From contig JBKJIQ010000026.1 in assembly GCA_046598395.1 (NCBI GenBank), positions 45,485 to 109,484 on the forward strand: a stretch of DNA of 64,000 nucleotides, in the 5' to 3' direction. Positions 24,572 to 32,466 of this stretch are shown here, one piece after another. The first letter of the stretch is position 1. Every line of letters starts with the position of its first letter. This DNA comes from JAENVU01 sp046598395 (GTDB lineage Bacteria; Actinomycetota; Acidimicrobiia; IMCC26256; JAENVU01). The notes below the pieces were generated by a model. The model made no database searches. It was not told the origin of the DNA and worked only from the letters and a program-made list of their open reading frames with translations. Position numbers and translations under genes: made by a program.

Positions 24572-26073
24572 TCGGAAACACAATGAACCGAATCCTTCGC
24601 TCCATCCTCTCTCGCCGGGACGAGCGCGGCATGGCGCTGGTCACCGTCATCATGGTCAGCTTCATCGGCGCAATGTTCACCCTGTCGATGATGTTCGTCG
24701 CGTTCCACGATCAGACGTCGTCCGCTCGCAACCGCTCCTGGGGCCAAGCACTCCACGTGGCGGAGTCGGGCGTGCACCAGGCGATCGCCTACCTCCAGAA
24801 CACCAGCGGAGTGGTCCCGAGCGGCACCGTCAGCGCCACGACCGCCGAAGGCACCTACCAGTACCGCATCACCGCGCTCACCAGAAATCGCTATCAGATC
24901 GACGCGGTCGGGAGCGTGGGCACTGCGACCAGCACCCAAGCATCTCGCCGTCTTCGGGTCACGATGGCGCCACCGGTCTCGTTCCGGTACGCGCTGTTCT
25001 CCTCATCGGATGTGACCACCAAGAACAACAACCAGGTGTGCGGCGACATCTACGCAAACACCTACGTGGAGGTCTACAGCGGCGACTCGGTGCTGGCATC
25101 GACCAACTCGAGTTGCCCGAGCGGAGGCACGGGTGGCAGCGGAAGCGTCACCGCCGCCACCGGGTACATCTCGATGAGCAACAACTCCACGATCGAGGGC
25201 GACGCGTGGTCCGGGGGCTACGACTCGAGTAACTACGGGATTGGTATGAGCAACGGCGCGAGCGTCGGCGGAAACGCGAAGGCGTCGTCGTCCACACCCT
25301 TGTGTGCCGACGATCCCGGTCATGCCCGATACAAGATCGGAGGAAGTGGGACCGTTACGGGGTCCGCCACGGCATGGGGATCGATCACGTCAACAGTCAC
25401 CGGCACCACGTCGCAGAACACCTGCACCAACGCCGCGGCCACCAAGACGATTCCGCCGTACACCTTCAATAGTGCCAACTATCCCGCCGGCACGGTCCAC
25501 AACTACACATTCCCCACCGACTACGCAGCATTCAACACCTACATGGCGGCGAACAAGACGAACCTCTCCGGGACGTTCTACATCACGGGAGGTGGTTCGT
25601 CGTACCCCGTCAGTCTCGACGGCGCCACGGTGACCGGCGACCTCACGGTCATCGCCACCGATTCGCCCATCGATGCCACCACCGGCGGTATCGGAGCCAG
25701 CGGCACGACCGACAAGCTCGTGGTCCTCGCGTCGTGGTACGCGGCACCTGCGGCGGGCTGCACGACCACCGGCGGGAACCCCGCCGATTGTGCAATCGGG
25801 TTCAAGAACAACTTCAGCATGCCCTCCTCCGGTCTGTCCGGGGGCAACAACACTGCTGTACTGCTATACGCGCCGAACGGTCCGGTCGCGTTCAAGAACA
25901 GCGCCGATTTCCACGGGGCGGTCTATGCCAACAACATCCAGGTCAAGAACAACATGAACGTTGCCTACGACGCGCGCCTCGACCAAATCGTCGGCTTCGG
26001 TAACTCGACGCTCGACATCGACGATTGGGAAGAGTGCGATCCCAACCTGGTCACCACTACCAGCTGCGCCTGA
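24568..26073 (+). CDS. PilX-like surface protein with beta-repeat body
   Basis: A 501-residue protein. The N-terminal RRDERGMALVTVIMVSFIGAMFTLSMMF is a hydrophobic helix of the PilX_N kind, preceded by Arg-rich residues; ALHVAESGVHQAIAYLQ follows. The rest is Gly/Ser/Asn/Thr-rich with recurring short strands (GYISMSNNSTIEGD, GASVGGNAKAS, FKNSADFHGAVYANNIQVKNN), suggesting a beta-helix. Several spaced Cys may form disulphides. The ATG at 24568 overlaps the previous stop. Together with the two preceding genes it forms a minor-pilin-like set without assembly ATPase or platform genes nearby. Confidence 0.72.
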   Translation: MIGNTMNRILRSILSRRDERGMALVTVIMVSFIGAMFTLSMMFVAFHDQTSSARNRSWGQALHVAESGVHQAIAYLQNTSGVVPSGTVSATTAEGTYQYRITALTRNRYQIDAVGSVGTATSTQASRRLRVTMAPPVSFRYALFSSSDVTTKNNNQVCGDIYANTYVEVYSGDSVLASTNSSCPSGGTGGSGSVTAATGYISMSNNSTIEGDAWSGGYDSSNYGIGMSNGASVGGNAKASSSTPLCADDPGHARYKIGGSGTVTGSATAWGSITSTVTGTTSQNTCTNAAATKTIPPYTFNSANYPAGTVHNYTFPTDYAAFNTYMAANKTNLSGTFYITGGGSSYPVSLDGATVTGDLTVIATDSPIDATTGGIGASGTTDKLVVLASWYAAPAAGCTTTGGNPADCAIGFKNNFSMPSSGLSGGNNTAVLLYAPNGPVAFKNSADFHGAVYANNIQVKNNMNVAYDARLDQIVGFGNSTLDIDDWEECDPNLVTTTSCA

Positions 26074-26091
26074 GCAGGCGCCGACCTCGGT

Positions 26092-26127
26092 CCGATACAC
26101 CCGATTTAGCCGATTTAGCCGATTCTG
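26092..26127 (+). repeat. Four 9-bp tandem repeats in intergenic region
   Basis: Units ccgatacac, ccgatttag, ccgatttag, ccgattctg lie head to tail. They sit in the 192-bp gap between the PilX-like gene and the next secreted-protein gene. Nothing else is evident in that gap apart from the ribosome binding site at its end. Confidence 0.65.
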
Positions 26128-26265
26128 ACTGGTCGGCAAGGTCACGGGATCTGAATTTGCTCCTTCATTGAGCGTGCCACGGTGCCGAGAACTCTTTCAG
26201 CGAGGGTCGCCCTGTCCCTCCGCGAGTCGTCATCTCGGCCCGTCACCGCTCCGAAGGAGACAGTT

Positions 26266-26775
26266 ATGCCTGACCTCACCCGAACGCCGGAATGTGCATC
26301 GCCCCGGAAAGCTCGTCGACACCGGAACCGAAAGCTCGCGATTGTCGCGCTGAGCGCGACCGCCGTCCTCGGCGCGAGCGCGGCGTTTGCGGCCTGGACC
26401 GTCGGAGGCGGCGGCACCGGTACCGCGACCGCGACCTCGTCGCTGAACCTGACGACCAGTGTCGCTACCACCACTGCCGCGCTGTACCCCGGCATCACCG
26501 GCGCGAACCTGTACCTCACGGTCAACAACCCGAACTCGTTCGCCGTCGCGATCACGTCGGTGAACGCCAACGGCGCGGCGACTGCTGACGCCGGACACCC
26601 TGGATGTGTGACAACCGGCGTGAGCTACACCACCACGGCGGTCACTCGTACGGTTCCGGCCAACGGATCGCTCTCGTTCACCGTCCCGAGCGTCGCGATG
26701 TCGAACGCCTCGGACACCGGCTGCCAGGGTGCAACCTTCACGATCCCGGTGACCTTCACCGCGGCATCGGCCTAG
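26266..26775 (+). CDS. Secreted beta-sandwich protein (camelysin/TasA-like character)
   Basis: A 169-residue protein with a twin-basic leader (RKARRHRNRK), a hydrophobic stretch and a signal-peptidase site at about AAFA/AWT. The mature part is Thr/Ala/Gly-rich beta structure: LYPGITGANLYLTVNNPNSF, a conserved Cys pair and VPANGSLSFTVPS, ending DTGCQGATFTIPVTFTAA. The AxW start after the signal peptide resembles SipW-processed camelysin/TasA proteins, although similarity is general. It is a clear paralogue of the next gene. The ATG at 26266 has a strong gaaggag site; an upstream in-frame start is unlikely. Confidence 0.7.
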   Translation: MPDLTRTPECASPRKARRHRNRKLAIVALSATAVLGASAAFAAWTVGGGGTGTATATSSLNLTTSVATTTAALYPGITGANLYLTVNNPNSFAVAITSVNANGAATADAGHPGCVTTGVSYTTTAVTRTVPANGSLSFTVPSVAMSNASDTGCQGATFTIPVTFTAASA

Positions 26776-26797
26776 CCACCCGGTACTCAGGAGCATC

Positions 26798-27394
26798 ATG
26801 GAGCGGCAGCGGTCTGGAGGCGCGGTACCAACGCGCCTCCAGGCCGTCCGCTCGGCGATACGACTCGTCGCGGCCACGTGCTGTCTCACGGTCGCCCTCG
26901 TGGCCGGCACCGCGCTGTCGGCCGAAGCGGTGAACACCACGGCGCCCGACAACACTTTTACCCTCTCAGCTGACGCCGAGGGCCTCTTCCCCGGGGCCAA
27001 CCTCACGGTCGCGCTCACCGCGCACAACCCGCAAGAGTACGCGCTGGTCGTCAAGGCGGCAGCGGTCACCGTCGGCGACGCGACACCGCAATGTTCCGCC
27101 ACCAACGTGAGCGCGCAGTCGTTCGCCGGTGACGTCACCGTTCCGGCCCACGGTTCGGCAATCATCCCGGTTCGGATGCAGATGACCAAGGCCGCACCGG
27201 ATTCTTGTCAAGGCGTCACCTTTCCACTCCTCCTCGAAGCGACGGCGGAGCCGTTCGGAGCCCAACCATCCGCCGGCGGCTTCGCGTTCACCGGCGCAAA
27301 CAGCGCGGTACTTCTCGAGGTGGGAGCGCTCGCATTCATGAGCGGACTCATCGTCGTGTGCGTCCGCCGGCGATCCGTGAGCGCGGCATCGTGA
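26798..27394 (+). CDS. Secreted paralogue with C-terminal membrane anchor
   Basis: A 198-residue paralogue of the preceding protein: same order of LFPGANLTVALTAHNP, Cys, TVPAHGSAIIPVRM and DSCQGVTFPL. It has a signal peptide (cut near SAEA/VNT) and, unlike its neighbour, a C-terminal FAFTG followed by a hydrophobic helix and VRRR, laid out like a cell-wall sorting signal although not canonical LPXTG. So one paralogue may be anchored and the other free. The ATG at 26798 has an aggag site. The stop overlaps the next start (TGATG). Confidence 0.7.
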   Translation: MERQRSGGAVPTRLQAVRSAIRLVAATCCLTVALVAGTALSAEAVNTTAPDNTFTLSADAEGLFPGANLTVALTAHNPQEYALVVKAAAVTVGDATPQCSATNVSAQSFAGDVTVPAHGSAIIPVRMQMTKAAPDSCQGVTFPLLLEATAEPFGAQPSAGGFAFTGANSAVLLEVGALAFMSGLIVVCVRRRSVSAAS

Positions 27395-28419
27395 TGAAGA
27401 AGACCGCGAGTCTCGTCCTCATACTCACGGTGCTCCTGTTGAGTGCAAACGGTGCGCTCGCGTCGTGGTCGCCTGGTTCGGCGGGGTCCGGCACCGCGGC
27501 GAGCCGCTCGATCGGTCTCCCAACTGCGATCGGGGCCACCGCGACGGGCGCGTCGTCCATCCATCTCGCGTGGAGCGCGCCAACGGGCACCAGCATCACC
27601 CCTACCCAGTACATCGTTCGCCGCACCGCGCCGACGACCGCCACCGTCTGTACCGTCGGCGGTTCGACCTTCGTCTGTGACGACAGTGGCTTGAGCGGAG
27701 GGACCACGTACACCTACACGGTTGAGGCTCGTGCGGGCACGAACTGGACCTCCGGCCCGACCCCCGGAACCTCGGCGACCACAGCCGCCGCGGGCACGTT
27801 CCTCGTCTCGGTCTCCGGCACCAAGACCGCGGGGACCGCGTTCACCGCGACGTTGACTGCCACCACGAATGGCGTCACCACCGACACCGCGTATGCGGGA
27901 GTCAAGACCATCACCTTCTCCGGTCCCGCAGCGAGCCCGTTGGGAACCAGTCCCGTTTATCCCGCCACGGTGACGTTCGTCGCCGGAGTCGGCACTGCGT
28001 CGATGACACTCTTCAATGCAGCGTCCGCCACGGTCTCCGCAACCGACCTGACCATCAGTGGTTCTACACCGGTGACCGTGGTCTCCGGCGCGGCCAGCCA
28101 GTTGGGCTACACCACGTCGATACCCACGTGTCACGGCGGTTCGGTCATCGTCGGCAACGGTGGCTCCTTCACCGCGCAGGTTACCGTCTACGACGCTTTC
28201 TTGAACCCCGTGATCCAGGCCTCGAACCGCACGGTGACCCTGAGCAGCAGCCCGGTCACGGGCACGCTCAGTCCGACGACCCTGACCATCCCGACGGGGG
28301 CATCGGAGACATCGGCGGCGTTGACGTTCACGCTCCCCACCGGGAACCCCCCGGACACAACCGTGACCGCCGCGTCAGCTGGCGTGACGAGCAGCGCCTG
28401 CATCGTCAAGAAGAACTGA
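27394..28419 (+). CDS. Secreted protein with fibronectin-III and Ig-like domains
   Basis: A 341-residue protein starting MKKTASLVLILTVLLLSANGALA, a signal peptide, then a fibronectin-III-like domain (IHLAWSAPTGTSITPTQYIVRR...TYTYTVEARAG, about residues 45-130) and two Ig-like/invasin-like beta domains with few Cys. No transmembrane tail or sorting signal, so probably secreted or held by the other surface proteins. The ATG at 27394 overlaps the upstream stop, and a GTG one codon earlier is possible. Last gene of the surface operon. The 159 bp after it hold ccgcagc-type short repeats (about 28518-28545) and the next operator. Confidence 0.72.
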   Translation: MKKTASLVLILTVLLLSANGALASWSPGSAGSGTAASRSIGLPTAIGATATGASSIHLAWSAPTGTSITPTQYIVRRTAPTTATVCTVGGSTFVCDDSGLSGGTTYTYTVEARAGTNWTSGPTPGTSATTAAAGTFLVSVSGTKTAGTAFTATLTATTNGVTTDTAYAGVKTITFSGPAASPLGTSPVYPATVTFVAGVGTASMTLFNAASATVSATDLTISGSTPVTVVSGAASQLGYTTSIPTCHGGSVIVGNGGSFTAQVTVYDAFLNPVIQASNRTVTLSSSPVTGTLSPTTLTIPTGASETSAALTFTLPTGNPPDTTVTAASAGVTSSACIVKKN

Positions 28420-28544
28420 CCCGTTCCGATGGTTGGTTGCCGGCGGGGTCGCGACATGACCATCCGCGTTGGCTGACCCCTGCGAGGCGTCGGATCAAAT
28501 GTTCCCTGGGTCATATCCGCAGACCGCAGCCCGCAGCCCGCAGC

Positions 28545-28558
28545 CAGAACGCGTTCTA
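28545..28558 (+). promoter_or_regulatory. KstR-type operator upstream of the KstR-like gene
   Basis: CAGAACGCGTTCTA contains the perfect palindrome AGAACGCGTTCT and matches TNNAACNNGTTNNA except for the first base. It lies just upstream of a TAGGGT hexamer (28565-28570) and the regulator start at 28579, a placement suited to autoregulation. Confidence 0.68.
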
Positions 28559-28578
28559 CCCCACTAGGGTGCGCCGCC

Positions 28579-29232
28579 ATGGCGGAGCAGGCGGGACCCA
28601 ACGTTGCGCCCAGCACCCTCGGAAACTCCCGCCCGGCACGGGACCTCGAGACGGTCGCCCGCCGGAAACGGATGATCGATTCGGCGGTGGAGTTGGCGGT
28701 CATCGGAGGCTACGAGGCGGTCCAGATGCGCGATGTAGCAGCGCGCGCCGAGGTGGCGATCGGCACCCTTTACCGCCACTATCCGTCAAAGGACCATCTC
28801 CTCCTCGCGGCTCTTGCCGAGCAAGCCACGGCGCTGCGGGAACGCCTCGCCCAGCGGCCGCCCGAGGGCACCGATGCCGCGGCTCGAACCACCGATGTCT
28901 TGCGCCGAGCCAGCCGGGCATTGACCCGTCGCCCGGAGCTGACCGCCGCTCTCGTCACCGCGCTCTCGTCGCCGGAGTCCGATACGGCGGGGTTCAAGCA
29001 GGACGTGGAGGAAGTCCTGCGAGCGATCATTACAACTGCGATCGACGGTGCGGAAATCCCCGACCCTGACGGCGTGGTCCGCACGTTGGGCTACGTCTGG
29101 CTCGCCGTGCTCTCGGCGTGGGTCAGCGGGACCCTCGATGCGCAGCAGATGACCGCCGACCTCGAAACCGCGGCAGGTTTGTTGCTCGATCGCCAGCGAG
29201 TTGACGCGATCTCAATGAAGCCGAGCGCATAA
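28579..29232 (+). CDS. KstR-like TetR-family regulator
   Basis: A 217-residue regulator. The DNA-binding region reads RKRMIDSAVELAVIGGYEAVQMRDVA, then IGTLYRHYPSKDHLLLAAL, which follows the mycobacterial cholesterol-catabolism repressor KstR closely (GGYEAVQMR and VGTLYRYFPSK). The C-terminal half is less conserved (RRPELTAALVTAL, VWLAVLSAWVSG). KstR releases DNA on binding steroid-CoA thioesters. Here a KstR-type box precedes the gene, and similar boxes precede the acyl-CoA synthetase and P450/hydratase operons, so these are the likely targets. TAGGGT eight bases before the ATG suggests a leaderless transcript. The 3' end overlaps the converging LLM gene by 21 bp. Confidence 0.8.
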   Translation: MAEQAGPNVAPSTLGNSRPARDLETVARRKRMIDSAVELAVIGGYEAVQMRDVAARAEVAIGTLYRHYPSKDHLLLAALAEQATALRERLAQRPPEGTDAAARTTDVLRRASRALTRRPELTAALVTALSSPESDTAGFKQDVEEVLRAIITTAIDGAEIPDPDGVVRTLGYVWLAVLSAWVSGTLDAQQMTADLETAAGLLLDRQRVDAISMKPSA

Positions 29233-30036
29233 CTCCTCGCCGAGAAACTCGGCGTTCTTCGGGTCCGTGGAATCGACGGGTCCGAGGATCGCCCAATCCG
29301 CGCCTGCGTCGCGCAGTCGACCGAGCTCCGTCGCGATCGTGCGCGGACCGCCCACCAACGTGCCCGCCCCCGCGCCGAGCCGAGCCGCCTTCTCTCGGGC
29401 CGCGTCGTCGTTGGCCGCGAGCACCACGAGCCCGCCCCAACTCAACGTGAAGTCATCGGGTTGCGGATTGAGCCGCCGGACCAGCGCCTTCACTTCCCTG
29501 GCCTCAATCGCGAACCGCTCGGCATCGACACCCCACCGATTCCAACCCTTCGCGTTCTGGGCGGCGATGAGCCCGACATGACGGGCTCGACCACCAACCC
29601 ACGTGGGGTACGGCCGCCCGTCGAGCGCCCGGATGGCTGCGCGCAGCCGCTGGACTCGATCGGCCTCGGTCCCCATGGTCAACCCGAAGGTCTCCATCTC
29701 CCGCCGGCTCTCTTCATCGCCCGCGCCGATCCCCACCACCAGGCGCGGCCCGGCGATTCGCACCACGGTGTCGAGCGCGGCGGCGAGGGTGGCGGGCGGC
29801 CGCAGCGTGGCGCGCACCACCAACGTGCCGAGCGTGATGCGATCGGTCTCCACCGCCAGCGCGCCCAGAAGACCGAGACACTCGAGCGCGGGTCGCATCT
29901 CACCATCGCGGCCGGTCCGAAACAAATGGTCGTACACGAAGACGCCGTCGACTCCCGCCGATTCCGCGGTCGCCGCAACCCGGATCGGGATCTCGGGGTC
30001 GTCCACGAACGACGGCAGGGTGAGCCCGATCTTCAT
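29212..30036 (-). CDS. LLM-class (luciferase-like, probably F420-dependent) oxidoreductase
   Basis: A 274-residue TIM-barrel flavin/F420-type protein: MKIGLTLPSFVDDPEIPIRVA, GVDGVFVYDHLF, DRITLGTLVVRATLRPPATLA and LVVGIGAGDEESRREMETFG are hallmarks of actinobacterial F420-dependent LLM proteins. The substrate is unknown. The ATG at 30036 lies 10 bp after the stop of the ROK kinase gene, so it is probably last in that operon (membrane protein, SRPBCC, small gene, kinase, LLM are all on the minus strand). Confidence 0.83.
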   Translation of the reverse strand: MKIGLTLPSFVDDPEIPIRVAATAESAGVDGVFVYDHLFRTGRDGEMRPALECLGLLGALAVETDRITLGTLVVRATLRPPATLAAALDTVVRIAGPRLVVGIGAGDEESRREMETFGLTMGTEADRVQRLRAAIRALDGRPYPTWVGGRARHVGLIAAQNAKGWNRWGVDAERFAIEAREVKALVRRLNPQPDDFTLSWGGLVVLAANDDAAREKAARLGAGAGTLVGGPRTIATELGRLRDAGADWAILGPVDSTDPKNAEFLGEELCARLH

Positions 30037-30046
30037 ACGTGGCGCG

Positions 30047-31033
30047 TCACGGAGCGTTGGTGGTTGCCGACGGGGCGAGTGAGTTCAGCGTGTCGAGCGC
30101 CAGGATGGCGGCACCGATCACGCCGGCCCGCTCACCGAGCGTGGCCGGAACGATCTCCGGCAGCGGGCGGTACGTGGCGCCCTCGATGTGGCCGAGGAAG
30201 TGACGACGGATCGGGCCGAGAAACAGGTCGCCGTCGTTCACCAGTCCACCCGCGATCGCGATGACCCCCGGGTCGAAGATGTTGGCGAGGCCCACGAGAC
30301 CGACCGCCACGTTCATCGCGTACGCATCGACCAAGGCCAGCGCGTCCGCGGCGCCGGCTCGCGCCGCGGCCGAGACGTGCGGACCACGAATATCGGCGAT
30401 CACGCCCCCGGCTTTTGCGAGCACGCTCGGGAGTGAGCCGTTCGTTGCCGCGTCGCGCGCCATCTCTCCGAGCGCGGTACCCGATGCAGTTGGTTCCCAA
30501 TGGCCGCGTTCGCCACACGCACACATCGGCCCGTTGGGGTCCACTTGGAAGTGTCCGACCTCGGCGGCAAATCCATGGGCACCGCGCAGCACCTTTCCGT
30601 TCACGACCACGCCACCGCCCACACCGGTTCCGAGCGTGACGACCATCGCGTCGGTCATGCCCCGAGCCGCGCCGAACCGCACCTCGGCGTACGCCGCGAC
30701 ATTGGCGTCGTTGTCGACGGCGGTGGGCAAGCCGATCGCGGCTTCCACCTCGGCACGCACCGGGGTGGACCGGAACGCCGGAACGTTCGGTGAGTAGAGA
30801 ACCTCGCCATCGAGGTTGACCATGCCCGCCGCGCCGATTCCCACCACGTCGACCCCGGCGTGACGGGCCCGCAACTCCCCGACCGCGGCAACGATGGAAT
30901 CGAGCAACGCCGGCCACGAACCCGTGGCCGATGGCGCCCGATGCTCGTCGAGAATCGTCCCGGTCTCATCGACCACGGCACCCAACACCTTGGTGCCGCC
31001 GATGTCGAGACCAATACCGGTGCGGACCGTCAT
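30047..31033 (-). CDS. ROK-family glucokinase
   Basis: A 328-residue ROK kinase: GIGLDIGGTKVLGAVVD (phosphate loop), VDNDANVAAYAE (catalytic Asp), GTGVGGGVVVNGKVLRG and EVGHFQVDP. The zinc motif CxCGxxGCxE is CACGERGHWE here, with His in place of the third Cys. Actinobacterial GlkA enzymes of this type phosphorylate glucose with ATP and can take part in carbon catabolite control. The ATG at 31033 overlaps the upstream stop (ATGA). Confidence 0.87.
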   Translation of the reverse strand: MTVRTGIGLDIGGTKVLGAVVDETGTILDEHRAPSATGSWPALLDSIVAAVGELRARHAGVDVVGIGAAGMVNLDGEVLYSPNVPAFRSTPVRAEVEAAIGLPTAVDNDANVAAYAEVRFGAARGMTDAMVVTLGTGVGGGVVVNGKVLRGAHGFAAEVGHFQVDPNGPMCACGERGHWEPTASGTALGEMARDAATNGSLPSVLAKAGGVIADIRGPHVSAAARAGAADALALVDAYAMNVAVGLVGLANIFDPGVIAIAGGLVNDGDLFLGPIRRHFLGHIEGATYRPLPEIVPATLGERAGVIGAAILALDTLNSLAPSATTNAP

Positions 31034-31356
31034 TCGTCTTGCGTCATTCGGTTCGCGGCCATCGTCTCGCGCTGGTGCGCGAGGACCGCCTCGGTCGCGT
31101 CCACCAAGACCTTCACGGTGAGCACCACCTCATGGGCCGCGGCCACGAGATGTTCTGCGGCCTCCGGCTGGGCGTCACCGAGTGCCTCCACCAGCGCGAA
31201 CAACGTCGCGAAACCACCGAGCGCATCGGGGGTTCCGAGCGGCGCATCGGCCGCATCCGATTCGGCGTCGCGCCAGCCCATACCCAGGTCGGAGGCATCG
31301 GCCTCGGAACCGTGTTCGAAGAATGGATTGCGACGGGGGGTTCCCGGGTCACGCAT
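31030..31356 (-). CDS. Small acidic protein of unknown function
   Basis: A 108-residue acidic, Ala-rich, predicted mostly helical protein (FATLFALVEALGDAQPEAAEHLVAAAHEVVLTVKVLVDATEAVLAH) without signal peptide or transmembrane segment. No family recognised. The stop overlaps the start of the glucokinase gene by 4 bp, so translation is probably coupled, suggesting an accessory or regulatory role. It lies 42 bp downstream of the SRPBCC gene. Confidence 0.65.
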   Translation of the reverse strand: MRDPGTPRRNPFFEHGSEADASDLGMGWRDAESDAADAPLGTPDALGGFATLFALVEALGDAQPEAAEHLVAAAHEVVLTVKVLVDATEAVLAHQRETMAANRMTQDE

Positions 31357-31398
31357 GTCGGCCCACTGCTCCCATCGCGGTCGGGCGGAGCGGTGAGG

Positions 31399-31842
31399 CT
31401 ACTGCTGCGCGGCCTCCACGGCCTTCTTCAACTCGCGCAACGCCGTACCCATGATCATCCCCGCGGCCCGCCGCTTGATCAGCCCCGGGAGCGGGATCGA
31501 CAGATCAACCACCAGGTCGTAGTGCACTCGAGTCGCGTCGCCTTCGGGTTCGAATCGATACGTGCCGTCGAGTTGGCGCAACTTCTCACCCGAGTCGAGG
31601 ACCCACGAAAAGGAATCGGGCATCGCGGAATAGTCGTACTTCAGGACGTACTTGAAGCTCTGGCCCATCGCGGCGGCGCGAAACTCCACCAGCTCGCCGC
31701 GCCCCTCGGCGTCGGTCTGGACCACCGTCACCGCCTTCAGGTCCCGCGCCCAGCTCGGGTAGCGCTCGAAGTCGAGCACCACGGCAAGACATTTCTCCAT
31801 CGGTGCGTCGATACGAATCCGTTCATGGGCGTGCTCGGCCAT
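31399..31842 (-). CDS. SRPBCC-family lipid-binding/polyketide cyclase-like protein
   Basis: A 147-residue START/SRPBCC-fold protein: IRIDAPMEKCLAVVLDFERYPSWARDLKAV at the N-terminus, central beta strands and a long C-terminal helix (LIKRRAAGMIMGTALRELKKAVEA). The fold forms a hydrophobic pocket for lipids or aromatic ligands. The ATG at 31842 has a strong gagaggagg site. It begins inside the 3' end of the upstream membrane-protein gene (20-bp overlap). Confidence 0.82.
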   Translation of the reverse strand: MAEHAHERIRIDAPMEKCLAVVLDFERYPSWARDLKAVTVVQTDAEGRGELVEFRAAAMGQSFKYVLKYDYSAMPDSFSWVLDSGEKLRQLDGTYRFEPEGDATRVHYDLVVDLSIPLPGLIKRRAAGMIMGTALRELKKAVEAAQQ

Positions 31843-32326
31843 CGGGCCTCCTCTCGATTCCTCCACGTTGTCGCGTGGAGCGGACCGGCCGCAATGGCCG
31901 GTCCTCGATTTCCACGTCTCGCCGGCGTGGGAACTCGGCATGGCGAGCGCCCCAGAGACCGACGAAACCCAACGACAGCATCGGGACCAACACCGCGAAC
32001 GGGTTCGAAACTGCGGCGACGGCGGTGATCACCAAACTGGCGACGAAGGACCAGTACAGGGACTTCTTCGCCGCACCGGGCACCGTACCTTCAACGAGAA
32101 ACAGACTGCCCACCGCGATCGCGTCGCCCTGGCTACTGCGGGCCGCCGCGATCGCGAATGCCCAGACCCACACCACAAGCGACGCCGCGAACAACACGAG
32201 CGAGACGACCGCACCCACCTCGCTGCCGCTGCTCAGCCCGAGGATCGCCGGCATCGACGCCAGCGCGAATACGGCGTTCGAGATCCATGACGCATTGAGA
32301 ATGCGCCCTCCATCGGCCTGGCTCAC
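31823..32326 (-). CDS. Four-helix membrane protein, unknown
   Basis: A 167-residue protein with four hydrophobic segments (about residues 14-30, 38-62, 72-82 with 90-108, and 112-126), followed by a long Arg-rich cytoplasmic tail. No family recognised. GTG at 32326 with TAGCCT (32338-32333) six bases upstream and no ribosome binding site, so probably leaderless and the first gene of the operon leading to the ROK kinase and LLM genes. Confidence 0.65.
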   Translation of the reverse strand: MSQADGGRILNASWISNAVFALASMPAILGLSSGSEVGAVVSLVLFAASLVVWVWAFAIAAARSSQGDAIAVGSLFLVEGTVPGAAKKSLYWSFVASLVITAVAAVSNPFAVLVPMLSLGFVGLWGARHAEFPRRRDVEIEDRPLRPVRSTRQRGGIERRPDGRARP

Positions 32327-32466
32327 GCCGAGAGGCTACCGCCCGGTCCGCGGCCCCCGAGCGCCCGGGGTCCCCGATGTACCCGACCGGCACTCGAATC
32401 CCGCTCCGAACACCGGCGGGTCGAGCATGCAAGGCTCTCCGACCCCGACCGTCCTGGAGTCAACCG

